Shown here piece after piece: positions 44,512-53,130 of a stretch of 64,000 nucleotides of DNA. The DNA lies in contig CAMDHE010000004.1 in NCBI GenBank assembly GCA_945898095.1, positions 28,016-92,015 on the forward strand, given 5' to 3'. The DNA is from Roseateles toxinivorans. Lineage in GTDB: Bacteria; Pseudomonadota; Gammaproteobacteria; Burkholderiales; Burkholderiaceae_C. A model generated the notes under the pieces. The model did no database searches and was not told the DNA's origin. It was given only the letters and a program-made list of their open reading frames with translations. The first letter of the stretch is position 1, and every line of letters starts with the position of its first letter. A program made the translations under genes and the position numbers.

Positions 44512-45492
44512 ATGAACCCCTCAACCCCACGTCGCCAATTGCTCGGCGCAGCGCTTGCCCTGTGCCTGAGCGGCCTGCTTGGCCCGGCCATGGCCGACAA
44601 CGACAACCCTGTGCGTTTGATCGTCACGTTTCCGCCCGGAGGCAGCACCGACATCGCTGCGCGCACCCTCCAACCGCGCCTGGCCGAGGTGCTCGGGCGG
44701 CCGGTGGTGGTGGAAAACCGGCCCGGGGCAGCGAGCCAGATCGCCACCCAATTCGTGGCCAATTCCACCCCCGATGGCAACACCTTGCTGGTCAGCTTCG
44801 ACAGCCACGCCATCAACCCGATTGCCAAAGCCAAGCTGCCCTATGACACCTTCAAGGACTTCGCGGGCGTGACCCTGGCCGTGCGATTTCCGCTGGTGAT
44901 CGGAGCCTCGGCTTCGGTCCAGGCCAAGGACTTGCGCGGCTTCATCGAGGAAGCCAGGCAGCAACCCGCCAAATACAGCTACGCGTCCACCGGCGTCGGT
45001 TCGATGAACCAGTTGGTGATGGAGGACATCAAGCGCAAGGCCGGGGTTTCTGTGCTGCATGTGCCTTTTGGTGGTGGCGGGCCGGCGATCCAGGCCGTGC
45101 TCGGCGATGTCTCGCAGATCACCTTGCTCAGCTACGCTGCCCTCAAAGGCCAGATCGCCGCTGGCAAGATCAAGCCCTTGGCAGTCACCGGGGCCAGTCG
45201 TCTGCCCGATCTGCCCGATGTACCCACGGTCGCCGAGTCGGGTTTCCCGGGTTTCGAGGCCTATTCCTGGATCGGCATCTTCGCTCCTTCAGCGACACCC
45301 CCGGAGGCCCTGGGCAAGCTGACCAAAGACTTCCAGACCACGCTCAACAGCCCTGATCTCAATCGCAAACTGACCCAGCTTGGCTTCGAGGTCATGGCCA
45401 CCGATGGCCCGGGCGTGGACCGTCACACCAGGAAGGAATTCGAACGCTGGAGCAATTTCGTGCGGGCCACCGGGCTGAAGCTGAATGACTGA
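44512..45492 (+). CDS. TctC/Bug-family tripartite tricarboxylate receptor (C)
   Basis: 326-residue periplasmic binding protein with a signal peptide (about 1-28). The mature start NPVRLIVTFPPGGSTDIAAR and the ENRPGAASQ ligand loop are typical. AAGGAG precedes the ATG, 36 bases after the ThDP enzyme gene, so it probably binds that enzyme's substrate or its precursor. The membrane subunits are not nearby. Confidence 0.9.
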   Translation: MNPSTPRRQLLGAALALCLSGLLGPAMADNDNPVRLIVTFPPGGSTDIAARTLQPRLAEVLGRPVVVENRPGAASQIATQFVANSTPDGNTLLVSFDSHAINPIAKAKLPYDTFKDFAGVTLAVRFPLVIGASASVQAKDLRGFIEEARQQPAKYSYASTGVGSMNQLVMEDIKRKAGVSVLHVPFGGGGPAIQAVLGDVSQITLLSYAALKGQIAAGKIKPLAVTGASRLPDLPDVPTVAESGFPGFEAYSWIGIFAPSATPPEALGKLTKDFQTTLNSPDLNRKLTQLGFEVMATDGPGVDRHTRKEFERWSNFVRATGLKLND

Positions 45493-45531
45493 ACCAGACG
45501 AAATCCTGCAGCGACCCGGAAGCCGCAAGCC

Positions 45532-46293
45532 ATGACGGACGAGTCTGCCCTGCGCAGCCTGGACCATCTGGTCATTGCAGTGCATGACCTGGATCGAAGC
45601 ATTGCTGACTATCGGTCAATGGGGTTCACGGTAAACCCGGGTGGCCGGCACCCCGGACGCAGTTCGCACAACGCATTGATTGTGTTCGCTGACGGCGCCT
45701 ATATCGAGCTGATCGCCTGGCAAGCCCCCGCACCCGAAGAGCGCTGGTGGCGGGTATTGCAGACCCGCGGAGAGGGCTTCGTCGACTTCGCCCTGCTGCC
45801 TGGCGACACTGCGGCGGCCATCGATGCGGCGCGTTCCAGAGGCCTGACCACGATCATCGGTCCGGTCGAAGGCGGCCGGGTGCGCCCCGATGGCATGGCA
45901 TTGCAGTGGCGCACGGCGCGCCAGGCCAGCCATGACCTGCCCTTCTTATGCGGCGACGTGACAGCGCGAAATCTGCGCGTGCCCGAAGGCGAGGCCCGCC
46001 AGCATCCAAATGGCGTCAGCGGGGTGGCCGGACTCTCGATCGCCGTGCAGGACCTCGAGGTCTCGGTCAAACGCTATAGCGCCCTGTTGGGGCCCGCCGT
46101 TCCGGTCGGCATCACCTCGGGGGATCCGCAGTCAGCCCAGGCGTCCTTCCTGCTGGGATCAACCCGGTTCACCCTCGTCACGGCGACGCAAGACGAGGGG
46201 CCGAGCCACATGACCTTGATCGGCCCGGTCGGTGTATTGCGCCGCAGCCTCAGCCTCGTGACCAGCCATGGTGCCGCCATCGACATCAGCTGA
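45532..46293 (+). CDS. VOC/glyoxalase-like domain protein
   Basis: 253 residues. It opens with the VOC fold start LRSLDHLVIAVHDLDRSIADYRSMGF, where the His is a usual metal ligand, followed by a second, weaker repeat from about residue 160 (VAGLSIAVQDLEVSVKRYSALLG). The Glu in ADGAYIELIAW is the likely partner ligand. It belongs to the Glyoxalase-like family 3 group, of unknown substrate. It is the third gene in the ThDP enzyme-TctC unit and convergent with the dehydrogenase gene 24 bases away. Confidence 0.82.
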   Translation: MTDESALRSLDHLVIAVHDLDRSIADYRSMGFTVNPGGRHPGRSSHNALIVFADGAYIELIAWQAPAPEERWWRVLQTRGEGFVDFALLPGDTAAAIDAARSRGLTTIIGPVEGGRVRPDGMALQWRTARQASHDLPFLCGDVTARNLRVPEGEARQHPNGVSGVAGLSIAVQDLEVSVKRYSALLGPAVPVGITSGDPQSAQASFLLGSTRFTLVTATQDEGPSHMTLIGPVGVLRRSLSLVTSHGAAIDIS

Positions 46294-46317
46294 AGACGCG
46301 ATGGGAGATGCTTGAGT

Positions 46318-47367
46318 TCAACCCGCCAGCAGACGCGCGGCCAAGGCCTTGCCGGTCTCGCGGGTCCCCAGGCTGCCGCCGCAATCACGGGTGACCTGGC
46401 GCGCCGCGACTGCGGCTGCAACAGCCTGCTCGATCGCCGCATTGGCCTCGATGAATGCCGGCAGACCTTTGCGCTGGCCATGCCAGGCCAGCAGCATGCC
46501 GGCCGACAGAATCGAGGAAAACGGGTTGGCGATATTCTTCCCCGCGATGTCGGGCGCCGAGCCATGAATCGCCTGACCCATCGCGTAATTCGCACCGGCG
46601 TTCAACGAGCCGCCCAGACCCAGACTGCCCGAGAGCTCGGCAGTCAGGTCGGACAGGATGTCGCCAAACATATTCGTCGTCACGATCACGTCGAAACGCT
46701 GCGGCGCCCGCACCACATGGGCCATCATCGCGTCAACGATGAAGTCGTCGACCAGGACCTGTGGAAATTCACGGCCGACTTCGCGGCAGATGTCGATGAA
46801 CATGCCGTCGCCGATCTTCAGCACATTGGCCTTGTGGACGATGCTGAGATGCTTCTTGCGGGTCATCGCCAGCTCAAATGCCGAGCGCGCGATGCGTTCG
46901 CAGCAATGCCTGGTGATGCGGCGCAGTGAAATCACCACATCGGGCGTGATCAGCATCTCGCTGCTACCCGACTCGACATTGCGGTCGGCATAGAAGCCTT
47001 CGGTGTTTTCACGCACCACCACCAGATCGAGCGCGCCGAAGCGCGCTTCCATGCCCGGGTAGCTGCGCGCCGGCCGGATATTGGCATGCAGGTCGAGCGT
47101 CTTGCGGAAGAACATCGACGGATTGATCTCGTCCTTGAACTCATAAGTCGCCATCGGTCCCAGCATCAAACCGTCAGCGGCGCGGACTTTTTCAATCAGA
47201 GTCGGCGTCACCGTGGTGCCATGAGCTTGAAGGCTGGCATGGCCGGCAATGTCGTGCTGCAGCTCAAGCTCCAGCTTGAAACGCTGCGACAAGGCCTGCA
47301 GGGCTTCGACCGTGCAGGCCATCGTTTCAGGACCAATGCCATCACCCGGCAATATGACAATTTTCAT
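46318..47367 (-). CDS. Isocitrate/isopropylmalate dehydrogenase family enzyme
   Basis: 349 residues. NAD(P)-dependent beta-decarboxylating dehydrogenase with LPGDGIGPE at the start, VVRENTEGFYADRN, the Lys-Asp metal-site region (VHKANVLKIGDGMF), FGDILSDLTAEL and the NAD-site block HGSAPDIAGKNIANP. This fold oxidises 3-isopropylmalate, tartrate/D-malate or homoisocitrate. The divergent unit contains LeuC/LeuD-like hydro-lyases, so the two may act on the same 2-alkylmalate-type acid. Biosynthetic LeuB is less likely because of the TctC and GntR neighbours. A 39-base gap separates it from the TctC gene upstream. Confidence 0.88.
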   Translation of the reverse strand: MKIVILPGDGIGPETMACTVEALQALSQRFKLELELQHDIAGHASLQAHGTTVTPTLIEKVRAADGLMLGPMATYEFKDEINPSMFFRKTLDLHANIRPARSYPGMEARFGALDLVVVRENTEGFYADRNVESGSSEMLITPDVVISLRRITRHCCERIARSAFELAMTRKKHLSIVHKANVLKIGDGMFIDICREVGREFPQVLVDDFIVDAMMAHVVRAPQRFDVIVTTNMFGDILSDLTAELSGSLGLGGSLNAGANYAMGQAIHGSAPDIAGKNIANPFSSILSAGMLLAWHGQRKGLPAFIEANAAIEQAVAAAVAARQVTRDCGGSLGTRETGKALAARLLAG

Positions 47368-47406
47368 GGGGAAGATTTCTTCGATTGAAGCAGCAGGGTT
47401 CTGGCG

Positions 47407-48369
47407 TCAGATCTTGATGCCGGCAGATTTGACAACGCCGCGCCACAGCGACAGCTCGTTACCCAGCGCGCGCTGGAAATCGGCCGGGCTGCCGCTGATC
47501 GCCTCGGCGCCTTCGCTGTCGAGGCGGCTGCGCACCGGGTCTTTGGCAGCGATTTCGTTGATGGCCAGATTGAGCTTGTCGATGATGGCCTTGGGCGTCC
47601 TGGCTGGCGCCATCACGCCCCACCAGGTGGTGATGCTGAAGTCCTTGATGCCGGCTTCGGCCATCGTTGGCGTCTCGGGAAACAAGCTCGAGCGCTGGTT
47701 GCCGGTCACGGCCAGCAGCGTCACCCGGCCGTCGCGGACATAGGGCAGGATGGTCGGAACGGTGGCAAAGAACAGGTTGACGCGGCCGGCCAGCAGATCC
47801 ATCGTTGCCGGGCCGCTGCCCTTGTAGGGCACATGGGTCATATTCAGCTGGGTACGGCTGCGAAACAGCTCACCGGCCAGATGGTTGATGCTGCCGTTAC
47901 CGGCCGAGCAGAAGTCCAGCCCTTCGGGTCGCGCCTGGCCGATGGTCCTGAGCTGGGCGATCGTCCTGGCGCCGAGCTCCTTGCTGGCCACGACCAGCAA
48001 GGGCCCGCGCCCCAGCATCGCCACCGGCGCAAAGTCCTTCTCAACGTCGTACGGCGTGTTGGTTTCTGCCGCTGCATTGGTGATGAAGGTCGAAGTCGCG
48101 AACAGCAGGGTATAGCCATCGGCCTGCGCCTTGGCCACCATGTTCGCGCCGATCGCGCCGCCTGCACCACCGCGGTTGTCGATCACGACACTCTGGCCAA
48201 GCTTTTCGGCCAGCGATTTTGCGACGTCGCGCGCAATGCTGTCGGTACCACCGCCAGCGGCAAAAGGCACGATCAAAGTGATCGGCTTGGTGGGAAAGCT
48301 TTGCGCCCAGGACATCGCAGGCAGCAGGATGATTGAAGCCAGGATGGCGCGTCGATTGAGTTGTTTCAT
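47407..48369 (-). CDS. TctC/Bug-family tripartite tricarboxylate receptor (D)
   Basis: 320 residues from the ATG at 48369 (MKQLNRRAILASIILL leader). The mature protein begins FPTKPITLIVPFAAGGGTDSIAR with an IDNRGGAGGAIG ligand loop. It lies between the GntR gene (36 bases upstream) and the dehydrogenase gene, making a GntR-TctC-dehydrogenase unit on the minus strand. Confidence 0.9.
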   Translation of the reverse strand: MKQLNRRAILASIILLPAMSWAQSFPTKPITLIVPFAAGGGTDSIARDVAKSLAEKLGQSVVIDNRGGAGGAIGANMVAKAQADGYTLLFATSTFITNAAAETNTPYDVEKDFAPVAMLGRGPLLVVASKELGARTIAQLRTIGQARPEGLDFCSAGNGSINHLAGELFRSRTQLNMTHVPYKGSGPATMDLLAGRVNLFFATVPTILPYVRDGRVTLLAVTGNQRSSLFPETPTMAEAGIKDFSITTWWGVMAPARTPKAIIDKLNLAINEIAAKDPVRSRLDSEGAEAISGSPADFQRALGNELSLWRGVVKSAGIKI

Positions 48370-48404
48370 GATTCCGGACCTCTGGGTAAACAAACGATTT
48401 GCCA

Positions 48405-49058
48405 TCAAACCGGGCGCTGGCGCAGCATCTTCAGGCGCTCGAGCAAGGCATTGCGGATATGGGCTTGGGCCAGGTCGCTGGCAAGCCGGCCATCACGAGC
48501 GCGGATCGCCTGCAGCAATTCACCATGTTCCTGTTGCGCGGTGACCGCGCGCTCTGGCGCGGCCAGCGTGCTGCGGCCGAGCAGATAGGTCGTATCGGTC
48601 AAGGACTGCAATGACCTTGTCAAATGCCGGTTATGCGCCGCGCCATAGATCGCCTGATGAAATTGCTGGTTCAACTGCACCGGATCGCCGCCATCGATCT
48701 GCTCCTGCAGGATCGACGCCATATTGGCAATCTCCGCATCGGTGGCCGATCTGGCTGCGAAGGCCGCCGCCGCCCCCTCGAGCACTTCGCGCATCGCATA
48801 AAGTTCGGTCACAGCCTGCTGATCAAGCGTCGTCAGCACCAGCCCACGGCGCGATTCGCGCGTCAGCAGCCCTTCGCCTTCGAGCCGTTTCAAGGCTTCG
48901 CGCACCGGCGTCCGTCCCAGCGACAGCAACTGTGCCAGTTCCACTTCGCGCAACCGGTCCTTTTCGGTGAAATAGCCGGCAAGAATCTTCTTCTTGACTT
49001 CCTGAAAGGCGGCATGTGCCTGACTATTGGCATTCTTGATCGGCAATTTCGCGTCCAT
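48405..49058 (-). CDS. GntR-family (FadR/VanR subfamily) transcriptional regulator
   Basis: 217 residues. The N-terminal winged HTH (LREVELAQLLSLGRTPVREALKRLEGEGLL) is followed by the all-helical FCD effector domain, with metal-binding candidates in LNQQFHQAIYGAAHNRHL and QEHGELLQAI. FCD regulators sense organic acids. It diverges from the TctC-lyase-LeuCD unit, and a TGTATACA palindrome lies 8 bases before its start codon, where it could repress both directions. There is no clear ribosome-binding site before its ATG. Confidence 0.92.
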   Translation of the reverse strand: MDAKLPIKNANSQAHAAFQEVKKKILAGYFTEKDRLREVELAQLLSLGRTPVREALKRLEGEGLLTRESRRGLVLTTLDQQAVTELYAMREVLEGAAAAFAARSATDAEIANMASILQEQIDGGDPVQLNQQFHQAIYGAAHNRHLTRSLQSLTDTTYLLGRSTLAAPERAVTAQQEHGELLQAIRARDGRLASDLAQAHIRNALLERLKMLRQRPV

Positions 49059-49065
49059 ATGTTAT

Positions 49066-49073
49066 TGTATACA
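49066..49073. promoter_or_regulatory. TGTATACA palindrome, candidate GntR/FCD operator
   Basis: TTGTATACAT fits the FadR-subfamily operator pattern with a GT-N2-AC core. It lies between the divergent GntR gene and the TctC-lyase operon, upstream of the sigma-70 promoter at 49121. Position argues for autoregulation plus control of the operon. Confidence 0.55.
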
Positions 49074-49120
49074 TGAGAATATTTACCAATACCCGGAGCG
49101 CTGTTCTGCTGCCGCAGCCC

Positions 49121-49148
49121 TTGACAAGGCAAAGCCCGCTCCTACACT
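49121..49148 (+). promoter_or_regulatory. Sigma-70 promoter of the TctC-lyase-leuCD operon
   Basis: A perfect -35 TTGACA (49121-49126), a 16-bp spacer and -10 TACACT (49143-49148). Transcription would start near 49155, followed by the ribosome-binding site AAAGGGGA and an ATG at 49175. This is the cleanest promoter in the window. Confidence 0.6.
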
Positions 49149-49174
49149 CGCGCATTGTTCAAAGGGGACCGGAT

Positions 49175-50167
49175 ATGGGACATCGGGCAACTTCAAGTAC
49201 GCAGGGATTAGGCCGCAGGCTGGCCCTGTTTGCGATCCTGTGCGGGGCTTGCGCTACGCTGCTGGCGCAGAATTTTCCGAACCGGACGATCAAGCTGATC
49301 GTGCCGCTGGCGGCCGGCGGAACCGGCGACACGATCGCCCGCGCGATGGCGGAAAGCATGAGCAAGGAGCTCGGCGAAACCGTGGTGGTCGAAAACAAAC
49401 CCGGCGCTGGCGGCCTGCTCGGGACCGAGTTCGTCTCTGCCGCGCCGGCTGATGGCTACACGATGCTGGTGATCAGTCCCTCGCATGTGATCAACCCCTT
49501 GCTGCATGCAGACAAGAAAACCTATGACCCGATCCGCAATTTCGATCCGGTCACCGTGATGGCCAATACCCATCAGCTCATCGTCGCCCACCCTTCCGTG
49601 CCGGTGAAAAATCTGCGCGAGTTGATCGATTACGCCAAGCGCAACCCGGGCAAACTCAGCTATGGATCGGCCGGCGTCGGATCGGCCACGCATCTGAACA
49701 TGGAGCTGTTCCTGCAGATGGCCGGCATCACCGCAGTCCATGTGCCTTACCGTGGCTCAACCCAGGCGCGCCAGGACGTGATCTCGGGGCAAGTGCAACT
49801 GGCGATGGACGGACTGCTGCCCTTGCAGCAATTCCTCAAGGACGGGAGGCTGACGCCAATCGGCCTGACCAGCAACAAACGGGCCTTGAGCAACCCCGAG
49901 ATCCCCTTGATCGGCGATGTGGTTCCCGGCTATGTATCGGAAACCTGGTACGGCATCCTGGTGCCGGCCGGCACACCGAAGGAGATCGTCGCCAAGCTTC
50001 ATGCCGCCGCAGCCCGGGCCTTGAACTCGCCTGCGCTGAAGGAAAGATTCATGAAACTCGGCGCTGAAACCGTCGGCAACTCACCCGCAGACTTCAAGAA
50101 GCTGTTGGAAATCGAACAGAAGACCTGGGCCAAGATGGTCAAGGACACCGGAGCAAAAGCAGAATGA
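49175..50167 (+). CDS. TctC/Bug-family tripartite tricarboxylate receptor (E)
   Basis: 330 residues from the ATG at 49175, chosen because it follows the promoter and AAAGGGGA; the frame is open back to 49073. The signal peptide ends near ATLLAQ, and the mature protein starts FPNRTIKLIVPLAAGGTGD with the ENKPGAGGLLG ligand loop. Its stop overlaps the ATG of the lyase gene (ATGA). It therefore leads an operon of receptor, C-C lyase and hydro-lyase subunits, which suggests that the imported acid is the substrate of those enzymes. Confidence 0.9.
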   Translation: MGHRATSSTQGLGRRLALFAILCGACATLLAQNFPNRTIKLIVPLAAGGTGDTIARAMAESMSKELGETVVVENKPGAGGLLGTEFVSAAPADGYTMLVISPSHVINPLLHADKKTYDPIRNFDPVTVMANTHQLIVAHPSVPVKNLRELIDYAKRNPGKLSYGSAGVGSATHLNMELFLQMAGITAVHVPYRGSTQARQDVISGQVQLAMDGLLPLQQFLKDGRLTPIGLTSNKRALSNPEIPLIGDVVPGYVSETWYGILVPAGTPKEIVAKLHAAAARALNSPALKERFMKLGAETVGNSPADFKKLLEIEQKTWAKMVKDTGAKAE

Positions 50168-51099
50168 TCAAGCGCCCTACCACCCGATTGCGCGAGCTGA
50201 TCAGCAGCGGCAAGACGCTTTACGTCCCCGGCTGCTACAACGCGATGAGCGCCAAGGTGCTCGCGAATGCCGGCTTCGGCGCGATCTATATGACCGGCTA
50301 TGGCAGCTCGCTGGCCGTGACCGGCCTGCCCGATGTCGGGTTGATGACGATGAGCGAAATGGTCACCAACGCCCGCTACATCGCTGCGGCCGTCAGCGTG
50401 CCCTTGATCGCCGATGCCGACACCGGCTTCGGCAACGCGATCAATGTGATCCGCACCGTCCGGGAATACATCAGCGCCGGCGTCGCCGGCATGCATATGG
50501 AAGACCAGGTCAGCCCGAAGCGCTGCGGCCATGTGGCCGGCCGCCAAGTGATCCCGATGGATGAGGCGGTCGGCAAGATTGACGCCGCCGCCGATGCCCG
50601 CGACGCCATCGACCCTGACTTCGTGCTGATCGCCCGCACCGACGCGCGTGGCGCTTCGGGCGGCTCGCTCGACGATGCGATTGTCCGAGTCAACGCCTAC
50701 CTCGAAGCGGGCGCCGACCTCGCCTTCATCGAAGGCCCGACCTCGCTCGACGAGGTCAAGCGGATCTGCCAGGAAGTGCGTGGGCCGGTGTTCTACAACA
50801 TGACCGGCGTCTCACCGCGGATGACGATGGCCGAGATGCAGGAGCTGGGCATCGCGGTCTGCATCTCGCCGAATGCAATGCTGCGCTCGGCGCTGGCGGC
50901 AATGCATGATCTGGCCGCTCAGATGTTCGCCGAAGGCCCGGTTGCCGAAACCCGTTTCATGGAAGGCTTCCGCCAGCATCCGCTGGGCGACCTGCATACC
51001 TTCGCCGGATTCGACCAGATCCGGGCCTGGGAACGCGAGTATCTGGGCGAGGATGCGATGAAAAAGTACGCCGATTCGATCGGCCATCTGCCGCAGTAA
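50164..51099 (+). CDS. Isocitrate lyase/PEP mutase family lyase, possibly 2,3-dimethylmalate-lyase-like
   Basis: 311 residues. The phosphoenolpyruvate mutase/ICL barrel is marked by YVPGCYNAMSAKVLANAGF, the metal-binding DADTGFGN, MHMEDQVSPKRCGHVAG (the catalytic Cys of the lyases) and ARTDARG. The Cys-containing KRCGH loop indicates a C-C lyase such as methylisocitrate or 2,3-dimethylmalate lyase, not a mutase. In nicotinate-fermenting Eubacterium, dimethylmalate lyase is paired with a LeuC/LeuD-like hydratase, as here. Cleavage of a 2-alkylmalate to pyruvate plus a short acid is the inferred reaction. Translationally coupled to TctC. Confidence 0.85.
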   Translation: MIKRPTTRLRELISSGKTLYVPGCYNAMSAKVLANAGFGAIYMTGYGSSLAVTGLPDVGLMTMSEMVTNARYIAAAVSVPLIADADTGFGNAINVIRTVREYISAGVAGMHMEDQVSPKRCGHVAGRQVIPMDEAVGKIDAAADARDAIDPDFVLIARTDARGASGGSLDDAIVRVNAYLEAGADLAFIEGPTSLDEVKRICQEVRGPVFYNMTGVSPRMTMAEMQELGIAVCISPNAMLRSALAAMHDLAAQMFAEGPVAETRFMEGFRQHPLGDLHTFAGFDQIRAWEREYLGEDAMKKYADSIGHLPQ

Positions 51100-51111
51100 G
51101 GCGCCTGCATC

Positions 51112-52518
51112 ATGGGCTTGACGCTGTATCAGAAGATCTGGAACTCGCATAAGGTCGCCAAGGGCCCGGGCGGGCGCACCTTGCTCTATATCGACCGCCA
51201 TCTGCTGCACGACGGCAGCTTCCATGGGTTCGAAGCCTTGCGCAACGGCGGGCGTAAACCACGTCGCCCCGAAGCGGCCTTTGCCACGCCGGACCATTAC
51301 GTCCCGACACGCAACCGTGCCAACATCGAACAGGCTGACCTGCGCGAGAAAATCGCCGCCCTGAGCGCCAACGCAGCAGCGACCGGCATCAAAATTTACC
51401 CGGTCGGTGACGACCGGCAGGGCATCGTGCATCTGGTGGGGCCGGAGCAAGGCATCTCGCAGCCAGGCATCACGCTGGTCTGTGGCGACTCACACACCTC
51501 GACCCATGGCGCAATGGGGGCGTTGGCTTTCGGCATCGGCGCATCGGAAGTGGCCCATGTGCTGGCGACTCAGACGCTTTGGCAGGCCAGCACCAAGACG
51601 CTGCGGGTGAATGTCAGCGGCATCCTGAAGCCCGGCGTCTTTGCCAAGGACCTGATCCTGGCCTTGATCGCAAAAATCGGCGCCTATGGCGGCAGCGGCT
51701 ACACGCTCGAATATGCCGGCCCGGCGATCCGTGCCTTGTCGATGGAAGCGCGGATGACGGTCTGCAATATGTCGATCGAGGCCGGTGCCAGGGCCGGCTT
51801 GATCGCGCCCGACGATAGCTGTTTCAATTATCTGCATGGCCGCCCGCAAGCGCCCCATGGCGCCGACTGGGAGCTGGCCTTGGCAGCCTGGCGCAAGCTG
51901 CCCTCGGATGTTGATGCTTGCTTCGACGCCGAAGTTGATCTCGATGCCGCGGCGATCGAGCCGATGGTCACCTGGGGCACCAGCCCCGAACATGGCATTA
52001 GCGTCAGCGCCGCCTTACCGGATCCGGCCTTGCAGCAAGATCCGGTCCGCCGCGCCGGTATGGAAAAGGCCATGCGCTATATGGCGCTGCATCCCGGCCA
52101 GCGGATCGAAGGGCTGGCGATCGACCGGGTCTTTATCGGCTCCTGCACCAACAGCCGGCTTGAGGATTTGCGCGCCGCAGCGGCAATCGCGCGCGGCCGC
52201 CAGGCGTTGGTGCCGGCGCTGGTCGTGCCCGGCTCGGGGCTGGTCAAACTGGCGGCCGAAGCCGAAGGGCTGGACCGGATCTTCATCGATGCCGGCTTCG
52301 ACTGGCGCGAGCCCGGCTGCTCGATGTGCGTCGGCATGAACGGCGATCTGGTCGAGGCGGGTCAGCGCTGCGCGTCGACCTCGAACCGCAATTTCGAAGG
52401 CCGGCAAGGCCGCGATGCACGCACCCACTTGATGAGCCCGGCGATGGCTGCAGCGGCCGCTGTGACCGGCCGCATCACCGATCCGCGCCGACTGCAAGCC
52501 GCAGCAGGGAGACCCTGA
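51112..52518 (+). CDS. LeuC/DmdA-like hydro-lyase large subunit
   Basis: 468 residues of the aconitase superfamily. It opens with [33 protein letters not shown] follows, and the [4Fe-4S] cysteines lie in IGSCTNSR and in [21 protein letters not shown], with a substrate-binding Arg, is present. Sequence alone cannot separate 3-isopropylmalate dehydratase from 2,3-dimethylmaleate hydratase or related enzymes. The catabolic neighbours (TctC, C-C lyase, GntR) argue against leucine biosynthesis. It lies 12 bases after the lyase and 2 bases before the small-subunit gene. Confidence 0.88.
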   Translation: MGLTLYQKIWNSHKVAKGPGGRTLLYIDRHLLHDGSFHGFEALRNGGRKPRRPEAAFATPDHYVPTRNRANIEQADLREKIAALSANAAATGIKIYPVGDDRQGIVHLVGPEQGISQPGITLVCGDSHTSTHGAMGALAFGIGASEVAHVLATQTLWQASTKTLRVNVSGILKPGVFAKDLILALIAKIGAYGGSGYTLEYAGPAIRALSMEARMTVCNMSIEAGARAGLIAPDDSCFNYLHGRPQAPHGADWELALAAWRKLPSDVDACFDAEVDLDAAAIEPMVTWGTSPEHGISVSAALPDPALQQDPVRRAGMEKAMRYMALHPGQRIEGLAIDRVFIGSCTNSRLEDLRAAAAIARGRQALVPALVVPGSGLVKLAAEAEGLDRIFIDAGFDWREPGCSMCVGMNGDLVEAGQRCASTSNRNFEGRQGRDARTHLMSPAMAAAAAVTGRITDPRRLQAAAGRP

Positions 52519-52520
52519 GC

Positions 52521-53123
52521 ATGGACGCCTTCACCACAATCAGTGCCCGGGCCGTCCCGCTCGATCTGGTCAATATCGATACCGACCGCATCGTGCCGGC
52601 GCGCTTTTTGCGCCGGCCGCGTTCGGCGGGTTACCAGAATTTCCTGTTCAACGACCTGCGCGAGCAGGATCCTGGCTTCGCCTTGAACCGGCCCGAATAT
52701 CAGGGCGCAAAGATCCTGGTTGCGGCCGAGAATTTCGGCTGCGGCTCCTCCCGCGAGGGCGCCGTCTGGGCCTTGGCCGGCATCGGCCTGCGGGCCTGGA
52801 TCGCACCGTCGTTCGGAGACATTTTTTTCGAGAACTCGTTCAAGAACGGCGTACTGGCTTTCACCCTGCCGCATGGCCGCGTCGCGGCGCTTCGCCAGCA
52901 GATCGCAGCAGCCCCGGAAGCTCAGCTGAGCATCGACTTGCCAGCACAGACCTTGACCTCGCCCGATGGCAGCGTCGACCATTTCGAGATCGATCCGTTC
53001 CGCAAGGAATGCCTGCTCGCCGGCATCGACGAGATCGACCTGACCTTGCGCTACGAGCCGGACATCCAGGCCTTCGAGCAGCGCCAGCGCATCGAGATGC
53101 CCTGGCTGGCCCGCAGCGCCTAA
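52521..53123 (+). CDS. LeuD/DmdB-like hydro-lyase small subunit
   Basis: 200 residues, the swivelling domain that completes the hydro-lyase active site. NIDTDRIVPARFLRRP near residue 18, the FGCGSSREGAVWAL motif that places substrate-binding Ser and Arg residues, and SFGDIFFENSFKNGVL are all present. It begins two bases after the LeuC-like gene, so the two subunits are made together. It is convergent with the PdxA-like gene seven bases away. Confidence 0.9.
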   Translation: MDAFTTISARAVPLDLVNIDTDRIVPARFLRRPRSAGYQNFLFNDLREQDPGFALNRPEYQGAKILVAAENFGCGSSREGAVWALAGIGLRAWIAPSFGDIFFENSFKNGVLAFTLPHGRVAALRQQIAAAPEAQLSIDLPAQTLTSPDGSVDHFEIDPFRKECLLAGIDEIDLTLRYEPDIQAFEQRQRIEMPWLARSA

Positions 53124-53130
53124 CTGCAAC

